Below are positions 57,223-64,000 of a stretch of 64,000 nt of DNA, piece after piece. This stretch comes from Prochlorococcus sp. AG-402-K16 (GTDB taxonomy: Bacteria > Cyanobacteriota > Cyanobacteriia > PCC-6307 > Cyanobiaceae), in the NCBI GenBank assembly GCA_003216795.1, contig QCIH01000002.1, forward strand, positions 97,104 through 161,103, read 5' to 3'. A program made the translations under genes and the position numbers. How positions within the stretch are numbered: position 1 is the first letter of the stretch; each line of letters starts with the position of its first letter. The notes beneath the pieces are model-generated. The model did not search any database. It was given only the letters and a program-made list of their open reading frames with translations, and had not been told where the DNA came from.

Positions 57223-58345
57223 TTATTCAAGTGATTCATTAGAAGAAATATTCATACGTAATAATTCATGAATAAATGGTTCAAGTCCACCATCTAAAAC
57301 ACTATCTAACTCGTTAGTCTCCTGCATAGTCCTAAGATCTTTTACCATTTGATAAGGATGGGAAACATAATTTCTTATTTGATTGCCCCATGCAGCTTCC
57401 ACAATATCACCTTTAATATCAGCGACTTCAGCAGCTCGTTGTTCTTTAGCAATCACTAATAGTTTAGACTTTAAAAGTAACATAGCTTTTTCTTTATTTT
57501 GTAATTGAGATCTTTCTTGAGTACATCTTACTGAAATCCCTGAAGGCAAATGAACAATTCTCACTGCTGTTTCTACTTTATTAACATTTTGTCCTCCAGC
57601 TCCACCGGATCTACTTGTTGTGATTTCTAAATCTTTTTCAGGTATATCAAGTGAAATTTTATCATCTAATTTTGGCATAACCTCTACCCCAGCAAAGCTG
57701 GTTTGTCTTTTGCCATTGGCATTGAAAGGAGAAATTCTTACTAATCTATGAGTTCCTTTTTCATGTTGCAGATAGCCATATGCATATTTTCCATCAATTT
57801 CGAACGTTACACTTTTAATACCTGCTTCTTCTCCTTGAGATAATTCATTAATGACAAGGCTCATTTGATTATTATCGGCCCATCTTGAGTACATTCTTAA
57901 TAATATCTCTACCCAATCCTGCGCATCTGTTCCACCCGCACCTGCGTTAATAGAAACTACTGCTCCTTCCTTATCGTATTCACCACATAACAATCTTTCA
58001 AATTCCCATTTATCCAAATTCTCTCTTAATTTCTTTAATCCCAGCTGCGATTCTAAAATCATTTCCTCCTCGGGTTCTAGAGAATAAAGCTCAAGAGAGG
58101 CATTAGCATCAGAAATAAAAGTTTTCCATTTATCTAACAATTCGAGTTGTGCTTTGACATCATCAAGGATTAACATTTGCTTTTTAGCTTCTTCTTGATT
58201 TTCCCAAAATTCAGGCTGAGCAGAAATTTGCTCTAACTCTTTCCTTTTCGCTTTTAATCTTGGAACGTCAAAGACAATCCTGAGCATTACCCAGGCGCTC
58301 TGTTAGTTCCGAAAGATCTTTTTTGAAATCTGTAATATCTATCAA
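57223..58345 (-). CDS. prfB: Peptide chain release factor 2, with programmed +1 frameshift
   Basis: RF2 releases peptides at UGA and UAA. The body shows the anticodon-like SPF tripeptide ([15 protein letters not shown]) and the catalytic GGQ ([15 protein letters not shown]). The gene is in two frames. The zero frame starts at TTG 58345 (a TAA lies three codons upstream) and encodes 25 residues, [20 protein letters not shown]..., to CTT (58273-58271) and then TGA (58270-58268). A +1 shift at CTT-TGA-C continues in the main frame as [16 protein letters not shown] lies 4 bases before the CTT, the position of the internal Shine-Dalgarno element in E. coli prfB. Full length would be about 373 residues. 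The ATG at 58287 in the main frame is a false start. First gene of the six-gene operon. Confidence 0.95.
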
Positions 58346-58421
58346 AATAGAATTTTATCGTTATTTATAATCTAACAAGCACTTTTGTTTAATAGTATAA
58401 ACTAAGTATTATTTTAAAAAA

Positions 58422-58676
58422 ATGTCCAAAGTTGAAATTTATACTTGGCAATATTGCCCATTCTGTATTCGAGCAAAATCACTACTCAAGAAAAAAAATG
58501 TAAATTTTACAGAATATAAAATAGATGGAGACGAAGATGCCAGAGCATTGATGATTGAAAGAGCTGATGGTAGAAGAACATTACCACAAATATTTATAGA
58601 TAATGAGGGTATTGGAGGCTGCGATGATCTCTACGCATTAGAAAATGAAAATAAATTAGAAGCATTATTAAACTAG
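58422..58676 (+). CDS. grxC: Glutaredoxin 3
   Basis: Small dithiol oxidoreductase. Active site CPFC at residues 12-15 ([18 protein letters not shown]), and [20 protein letters not shown] carries the cis-Pro and glutathione-binding region. 84 residues. Divergent from prfB and 5 bases before gshB, pairing a glutathione-using protein with glutathione synthesis. Confidence 0.95.
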   Translation: MSKVEIYTWQYCPFCIRAKSLLKKKNVNFTEYKIDGDEDARALMIERADGRRTLPQIFIDNEGIGGCDDLYALENENKLEALLN

Positions 58677-58681
58677 ATCTT

Positions 58682-59605
58682 ATGAAATTTCTATTCGTAA
58701 TAGATCCAATTAAAAATATAAATCCCTTAAAAGATTCAACTGCTGCTTTAATGCAAGCATCATCAAAAAAAAATATTGAAATCTGGAGTTGTACTCCTCA
58801 AGACCTGGAAGCTAGAGGTGATGAAGTATGGGCATCTTCGGTAAAAGTTGAAGTAATTCCGTGGATTTCTTTCAAAGAGAATGATTGCATACCTCTCGCC
58901 GAATTTAATTGCATTTGGATGAGAAAAGATCCTCCTGTAAATGAGGCTTATTTATATGCAACCCATCTTTTAGAAGTTGCCGAAAGAAAAGGAGTAAAAG
59001 TAATTAACAAACCCTCATCGTTAAGAGCGTGGAATGAAAAGCTAGGTGCTTTAAGATACAGCCACTTAATGGCACCTACAATAGTTGCGAGTAAGGTAAA
59101 AGATCTTATTAATTTTGCAAATATAAATAATGAAGTAGTCATAAAACCTCTTGGAGGAAAAGGTGGCCAAGGTGTTATAAGAATAAATAAAAATTCTCCA
59201 GGAATTAAATCAATCATTGAATTAATCACTTCTCAAGAAGAATTACCCGTTATGATGCAAAAATTTATTCCTGAAGTCATAGAGGGTGATAAAAGAGTAA
59301 TTATCGTAAACGGAGAAGCAATTGGATCAATAAATAGGATTCCTCAAGGAGGCGATTTTAGGAGTAATTTAGCGATGGGAGGCAAGGCTGAACCCACATT
59401 ATTAACAGAAAAAGAAAAAAGTATCTGCTCAGAATTATCTCAACACTTCAAAGATGAGGGTTTATTTTTTGTAGGTATTGATGTAATAAATGGAATGCTT
59501 AGCGAGATTAATGTAACCAGTCCAACAGGTTTAAGAGAAATAGAAAATTTATCCAATAAAAATGTTTCAGAGGAAGTTATTGAAAAATTAGTAGAAATTA
59601 TCTAG
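58682..59605 (+). CDS. gshB: Glutathione synthetase
   Basis: ATP-grasp ligase that adds Gly to gamma-Glu-Cys. [58 protein letters not shown] and the C-terminal [12 protein letters not shown] are characteristic. 307 residues. The end overlaps the convergent menF by 8 bases. Confidence 0.96.
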   Translation: MKFLFVIDPIKNINPLKDSTAALMQASSKKNIEIWSCTPQDLEARGDEVWASSVKVEVIPWISFKENDCIPLAEFNCIWMRKDPPVNEAYLYATHLLEVAERKGVKVINKPSSLRAWNEKLGALRYSHLMAPTIVASKVKDLINFANINNEVVIKPLGGKGGQGVIRINKNSPGIKSIIELITSQEELPVMMQKFIPEVIEGDKRVIIVNGEAIGSINRIPQGGDFRSNLAMGGKAEPTLLTEKEKSICSELSQHFKDEGLFFVGIDVINGMLSEINVTSPTGLREIENLSNKNVSEEVIEKLVEII

Positions 59606-61010
59606 GATTTTTAGCGCAAAATATCTGTTTTACTATAGATTCAAATTTTAATTTAATCTCATCTATTTCTTTCTCTAAAACGGAGCCAGAAACTATACCT
59701 GAACCTGCAGTAAATTCAATATTTTCTTCAATACATCTTGCGCCTCTTATTGCCAAAAGAAATGAAGCATTGCCTGATGAATCCACCCAACCCATTGGAG
59801 AAGCATAATTTCCTCTAGGGAAAGACTCAAGAGTGTTTATCCAATCCAATGCTGCATTTTTTGGGTATCCACAAACAGCTGGAGATGGATGTAAGTTTTT
59901 AAGCAATTCAAAAGGACAAATATTTTCAACTTTAGATAAAATGAGGGTTTGCAAATGAGAAATATCTCCAAATGAATTTACCTTGATATCACTTTTTTTA
60001 AAGTTTGTTATTTTTGAAACTTCTAAAGATTTAATCAAATGTTGTATTACATAATTATGTTCCTTTAAGTCTTTAGTACTTTTTAGGAGTTTCTTAAAAT
60101 TTGAATTAGTAGAGATAGTTCCAGCAAGAGCCTCTAAAGTTAAATTAGGTTTAGAGAAAGAAAATAATTTTTCTGGAGATGCTCCAAACAAAATATCCTT
60201 ACTATTCCTTTTCCAAACGTATCTAAATGTATTTGGTTGCTTCTTTTTAAATCTTTTTAAAATTTCTACTAAATCTAATTTATTTTTAAGTTTTATTTTA
60301 ATCCTATTCGCTAAAACTATCTTTTCGAGGATATCTTTCTCTACTAATTGAATTCCTCTATTAACTACTTTTTTCATGTTTGTTTTAGAAGCTTCTAAGG
60401 AGCGTGAGAAATCATCAATAAACGGGGAATCAAAACTAGTTTTTAAGCCAGATGATTTTATTAATTCTGAGCCAGAATTAATAACTTGATTTCTAATTGT
60501 CCATATTTCTTCAATTAATCTTCTTAATGATGATTTACCTTCAACATGACCATTGATTCTTAACCAGCAATTCTTGCCACTTTTAGTAATTAATATTTTT
60601 GGCAAAATGGCTTCCAAACTAGGGATATCTGAAGGTAAATTCTTATTATTCAAATTTTCAGAGAAAGAAAATAAATAAATAATTTTTGAAAGTGCAGAAT
60701 TATGCGATTCATTAGTTAAGTTAATTAAACTTTTAAAATTCTCAGAATTAAACTCTTTTGCTACCTCAAATCTTTTTGGGCCATCCAGAGTAACATATTT
60801 ACACTTCTCGAAAGCTATATATGAAATGCCATCAGATTCCTCCCAAAATGAAGAAAACGGATATTGATTTATTAACAATTCATAAACTTGAAATAAATCA
60901 ATAGAAGGAATCTCAACACAAATACTTACTAATCCAGAATTTCCAACTTTCTTATCGAAAGAGGAAAATACATCTTTTAAAAAATCTGTTAAGTTTAAAT
61001 CATTTTTCAT
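59598..61010 (-). CDS. menF: Isochorismate synthase
   Basis: First enzyme of phylloquinone (vitamin K1) synthesis, the photosystem I A1 cofactor. The chorismate-binding fold is visible in [53 protein letters not shown]-type [30 protein letters not shown] and [16 protein letters not shown]. 470 residues, similar to PchA/MenF enzymes with an extra N-terminal part. Distinct from TrpE/PabB by the SPAVCG loop context. Divergent from menA over 101 bases. Confidence 0.9.
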   Translation of the reverse strand: MKNDLNLTDFLKDVFSSFDKKVGNSGLVSICVEIPSIDLFQVYELLINQYPFSSFWEESDGISYIAFEKCKYVTLDGPKRFEVAKEFNSENFKSLINLTNESHNSALSKIIYLFSFSENLNNKNLPSDIPSLEAILPKILITKSGKNCWLRINGHVEGKSSLRRLIEEIWTIRNQVINSGSELIKSSGLKTSFDSPFIDDFSRSLEASKTNMKKVVNRGIQLVEKDILEKIVLANRIKIKLKNKLDLVEILKRFKKKQPNTFRYVWKRNSKDILFGASPEKLFSFSKPNLTLEALAGTISTNSNFKKLLKSTKDLKEHNYVIQHLIKSLEVSKITNFKKSDIKVNSFGDISHLQTLILSKVENICPFELLKNLHPSPAVCGYPKNAALDWINTLESFPRGNYASPMGWVDSSGNASFLLAIRGARCIEENIEFTAGSGIVSGSVLEKEIDEIKLKFESIVKQIFCAKNPR

Positions 61011-61111
61011 TACTTATTGAAAATAACTAAAAATGATGCAATAAAGTAAAAAATGTAACTCAATTTATAAACTACATTCAATAATTATCTAATTTTGCGT
61101 GTTAATTAAAA

Positions 61112-62029
61112 ATGGACGAAGATAAAAAAAAATTATGGAAAAAAGCAATAAAATGGCCTCTTTATTCTGTTGCCATACTTCCAGTTTTAATAACAGGGGC
61201 TTACTTAATCAATCAATATGAAGAGGTAAAAATTTATAATTTGATTTCATTTACTTTAGCTGCAATTTTGATATTACTTTGGGAAAATCTAACTAATGAT
61301 TTATACGACGCAGAAACAGGAATCGATGAATTTAAATTCCATTCAATAGTAAATCTTGTAAAAAATAAAAAAATAATTTCATTTATTGCATATACATCTT
61401 TAGTTATTGGTTTATTAATAATTTTAATTATTTCAGTATCAACAAGTATAAACATTTTTATTTTGGTGGCAGCTTGCTGCTTCTTAGGATATTTATATCA
61501 AGGTCCTCCTTTTAGATTGGGCTATCAAGGTTTAGGAGAACCATTATGCTGGCTTGCATTTGGACCTTTTGCGTACTCTGCAGTCTTAATTGCGTTAAAT
61601 CCGTCTAATATTTACTTCGAAGATATTCCATGGAAAGTTTCTTTATTACTTGGTTCAGGACCTTCCTTGGCAACAACTCTTGTATTATTTTGTTCTCATT
61701 TTCATCAAATTTCTGAAGATAAAAAGCATGGTAAAAATTCACCTTTAGTTCGCATAGGGGCAAAAAAAGGTTCTCAATTTGTGCCTTGGATAATTTTTAC
61801 AATATATATTTTTCAACTTTTCACTATAGTTAATGGATTTATTCCAGTATTCTGTATCCTTTATTTGATTAGTTTTCCTCAAGCAATAAGACTTATAAAT
61901 TTATTAAGATCTTCATATAAAAAACCTAGTGCAATAAAAAATTGCAAATTCATAGCAATAAAATTTCAAACTCTTAATGGAGTTGGCTTAATCACAGGAT
62001 TAATATTTAATTACTTGCTTAATACATGA
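61112..62029 (+). CDS. menA: 1,4-dihydroxy-2-naphthoate phytyltransferase
   Basis: UbiA-family prenyltransferase that attaches phytyl to DHNA in phylloquinone synthesis. Aspartate-rich motif as NLTNDLYDAETGID (NxxxDxxxD) near residue 62 and GPPFRLGYQGLGEPLCWLAFGP in the second half; about eight or nine membrane helices. 305 residues. Its stop overlaps the menC ATG (ATGA). Confidence 0.93.
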   Translation: MDEDKKKLWKKAIKWPLYSVAILPVLITGAYLINQYEEVKIYNLISFTLAAILILLWENLTNDLYDAETGIDEFKFHSIVNLVKNKKIISFIAYTSLVIGLLIILIISVSTSINIFILVAACCFLGYLYQGPPFRLGYQGLGEPLCWLAFGPFAYSAVLIALNPSNIYFEDIPWKVSLLLGSGPSLATTLVLFCSHFHQISEDKKHGKNSPLVRIGAKKGSQFVPWIIFTIYIFQLFTIVNGFIPVFCILYLISFPQAIRLINLLRSSYKKPSAIKNCKFIAIKFQTLNGVGLITGLIFNYLLNT

Positions 62030-62991
62030 ACTTAATATTTCAAAAAAAATCTTATAGATTTAAGTTATCTACCAAAGTAGAAAATTCTAAAATCACTTAC
62101 CTTAAAAAATCGGGTTGGATAATTAAATTAACTAGTAATGAAAAAAAAATTGGGTTTGGAGAAGTTTCACCACTTCATAAAGAAGACTTAAAAAAGTGTG
62201 CGAAACAACTAGATATGATCCCTGAGTATTTAGAAGTATTTAATTTATCTGAGCAAATAAATATTTTTCACCCATGCATTCAATCTGCAATAAATTCTGC
62301 ATTCGCTGAAATAAATGGGAAAATAATTTTTAAAGAAAACTACTACTTTGATGAAATTGATAAAACAGCCATATTGTTAAATCATGAAAATGTGGTTTCA
62401 GATCTAAATGAAATTAAAAAAAGACAATCTAACATTGGAAAATCAGTAACCATAAAATGGAAAGTAGCAATAAAAAATAATCATGAGGAAGAAGCAAGTT
62501 TAGAAGAAATTTTAAGCCAAATAGGCAATAATATTAAGTTAAGAATAGATGCTAATGGTTCTTGGGAAAGAGAGATAGCTAATAGATGGGCTGATATCTT
62601 GAAGGATAACAAAAATATAGATTGGTTAGAACAACCTCTCTGTGCTGATGATATTGATGGTCTGACAGAACTCAACAAAAAAATCCCTGTAGCCTTAGAC
62701 GAATCACTTTTAAAATTTCCAACTTTGATTGATGAGTGGAAAGGTTGGCAAATTAGAAGACCTTCTCAAGAAAATAATCCAGTTAAGCTTTTAAGAGAAT
62801 TAGAAAATAAAAAAGCTTTAATATCTATAAGTACCTCATTTGAAACTGGTATAGGGAAGAGATGGCTTTATCATTTATCATCTCTACAATTACAAGGACC
62901 AACTCCAAAAGTTCCTGGTTTAGGAATGAATAAATTCCCTAATTCGTTTCTATTTTTTAATGACGCAAGAAAGATATGGGCTCAACTATGA
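62026..62991 (+). CDS. menC: o-Succinylbenzoate synthase
   Basis: Enolase-superfamily dehydratase that makes o-succinylbenzoate. The K-x-K catalytic region (VTIKWKVAI), RIDANGSWERE, the EQPL metal ligand (WLEQPLCAD) and ALDESL are all present. 321 residues. ATGA overlap at both ends (menA and menE). Confidence 0.92.
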   Translation: MNLIFQKKSYRFKLSTKVENSKITYLKKSGWIIKLTSNEKKIGFGEVSPLHKEDLKKCAKQLDMIPEYLEVFNLSEQINIFHPCIQSAINSAFAEINGKIIFKENYYFDEIDKTAILLNHENVVSDLNEIKKRQSNIGKSVTIKWKVAIKNNHEEEASLEEILSQIGNNIKLRIDANGSWEREIANRWADILKDNKNIDWLEQPLCADDIDGLTELNKKIPVALDESLLKFPTLIDEWKGWQIRRPSQENNPVKLLRELENKKALISISTSFETGIGKRWLYHLSSLQLQGPTPKVPGLGMNKFPNSFLFFNDARKIWAQL

Positions 62992-64000
62992 AAAATAAAA
63001 TTCATACTATTGAAGTTGAAAATAACGAACCTCAATCTGTAGAGAGAATTATTAAAAAAATTAGAGAGAATAAAATTATTTATGTAAAAAACAAATTTTA
63101 TGAAGACAAAGATGTATTAGATTCAATTACTGAAAATGGACCGGCAATTATCTTAAACAGTAGTGGGAGTTCTGGAAAACCGAGACAATGTTTTCACCAT
63201 TTAGATAATCTTAAATTATCTGCGGCTACATCGGGTCAATGGCTAATAGAGCAAGGATTTGAATTGCAAAACTGCTTAATTTTAAATACTTTACCCCTGA
63301 ACCATATAAGTGGATTAATGCCAATTTTTAGAAGTCAAACTTGGGGATGTGATTGTATTAATATTTCTCCTAATTTGATAAAAAACACTCGAGAACTTTT
63401 ACTTTTTACAATTAAATCTAAAAAAAACAAAAAACACTTACTTACGTCATTAGTACCTACGCAATTACAAAGACTTTTAGCTCAAAAAGATGGAATTAGT
63501 TGGCTAAAAATTTTTGATCTAATTTGGGTCGGTGGAGCTTCAATTTCAGACGAAACTGCAGAACAATGTATACAAGAAAAAATAAAATTAGCACCTTGTT
63601 ACGGCTCAACTGAAACTGCAGCAATGGTTACGAGTTTAAAACCAAAAGAATTCTTAATGGGTTTTAAAAATGTTGGAGAAATACTACCTGATACAAAAAT
63701 AAGAATTAACGGACAAGGATTAATCGAGATAAAATCAGCCAGAATTGGAATCGAAATAGACTCTTTAAAAACTGAAAATTTCAAAAATAAAAATGGGTGG
63801 TGGCAAACCAGTGATTTAGGTGAAATTAATCAAATAAATAATTCTTTATACTTAAAATTTGTTGGAAGAAGTGATAATGCTTTTAATTCAGGCGGTGAAA
63901 TCGTTTTCCCTGAAGTAATTGAATCTAGATTAAATGATTTCATTATGAAAGAAAATATCCCAATTAATAAATTCAATATTTCAAAAGTATATAACAAATT
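62988..64000 (+). CDS. menE: o-Succinylbenzoate-CoA ligase (partial, cut by window edge)
   Basis: AMP-forming acyl-CoA synthetase of the phylloquinone pathway. The ATG at 62988 overlaps the menC stop (ATGA). The phosphate-binding loop SSGSSGKPR is near residues 58-66, and LAPCYGSTETAAMVTS and the WWQTSDLGE hinge follow. About 337 residues are visible and the frame is open at the right edge, so only the C-terminal lid domain is missing. Confidence 0.92.
   Translation, partial: MKNKIHTIEVENNEPQSVERIIKKIRENKIIYVKNKFYEDKDVLDSITENGPAIILNSSGSSGKPRQCFHHLDNLKLSAATSGQWLIEQGFELQNCLILNTLPLNHISGLMPIFRSQTWGCDCINISPNLIKNTRELLLFTIKSKKNKKHLLTSLVPTQLQRLLAQKDGISWLKIFDLIWVGGASISDETAEQCIQEKIKLAPCYGSTETAAMVTSLKPKEFLMGFKNVGEILPDTKIRINGQGLIEIKSARIGIEIDSLKTENFKNKNGWWQTSDLGEINQINNSLYLKFVGRSDNAFNSGGEIVFPEVIESRLNDFIMKENIPINKFNISKVYNK

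Noticed and set aside
58268..58287. ATG at 58287 as the prfB start
   Set aside because: It lies in the +1 frame inside the zero-frame leader; the CTT-TGA-C frameshift site explains the main frame better.

Overview
The window is core chromosome of a high-light-adapted Prochlorococcus (marine picocyanobacterium). The basis is very low GC with A/T-rich intergenic gaps, short genes packed on both strands, a single psbA followed by a strong terminator, psbO, CP12, a CrtR-type carotenoid hydroxylase, BicA/SbtA bicarbonate transporters, and a gene order (psbO-sat-ftsH-eda-aroC-psbA-aspartoacylase-GST-CP12-obg-mutS2) that I recall from this genus. There are no insertion sequences, integrases, phage genes, CRISPR arrays or genomic-island signs. 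The one tRNA is tRNA-Leu(UAG).

Layout. 1-6.0 kb: ileS (partial), a small membrane protein, tRNA-Leu, crtR, gatC, a 3-methyladenine DNA glycosylase, pyrB, a Ycf20/DUF565 protein and a 66-residue protein. 6.2-15.1 kb: a DUF2555-type gene overlapping coaBC, psbO, ATP sulfurylase, ftsH, a KDPG-aldolase-like gene, aroC, psbA and a 42-codon ORF. 15.2-22.7 kb: aspartoacylase, a Xi-class GST, CP12, a 60-residue protein, obg, mutS2, glyoxalase I and hemB. 22.9-25.9 kb: a compact bicA-sbtA-sbtB inorganic-carbon operon. 25.9-33.4 kb: trxB, a helical hypothetical with an ABC1/UbiB kinase, eno and a divergent clpB. 33.5-36.8 kb: secE-nusG-rplK-rplA-[L10 leader]-rplJ-rplL. 36.8-50.8 kb: rnhA-pyrD-aminotransferase, murG, a secreted unknown, pgk, rbgA-rluD, a double ABC ATPase, spoT/rsh, a DUF2062 protein and mnmE. 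50.9-58.3 kb: nadC-argS-hisC, then on the minus strand a six-gene operon prfB-DUF3285-ybeY-dgkA-trpG-MBL hydrolase. 58.4-64 kb: grxC-gshB, then the phylloquinone genes menF (minus) and menA-menC-menE (plus, with 4-base overlaps; menE is cut by the window edge).

The genes are housekeeping ones. PSII components (psbA, psbO), probably a thylakoid FtsH, carotenoid and phylloquinone synthesis and ALA dehydratase serve photosynthesis. BicA/SbtA/SbtB and CP12 serve carbon acquisition and Calvin-cycle control. The ribosomal-protein block, tRNA synthetases, RF2, RbgA, RluD, MnmE, YbeY and Rsh serve translation and its control.

I do not see a previously undescribed multi-gene system. The most notable signals are gene-expression oddities: (i) prfB is split by a programmed +1 frameshift at CTT-TGA-C, so a naive ATG start at 58287 is wrong; (ii) crtR and the DNA glycosylase have coding sequence upstream of any ATG/GTG/TTG in frame, implying a non-canonical start or a frameshift; (iii) the KDPG-aldolase-like gene is interrupted by a one-base shift at a T10 run; (iv) there is a perfect 15-bp inverted repeat upstream of clpB; (v) an uncatalogued-looking small ORF lies divergent from psbA; (vi) there is an L10 leader RNA. 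No gene-free stretch exceeds about 265 bases once the small genes are accepted.
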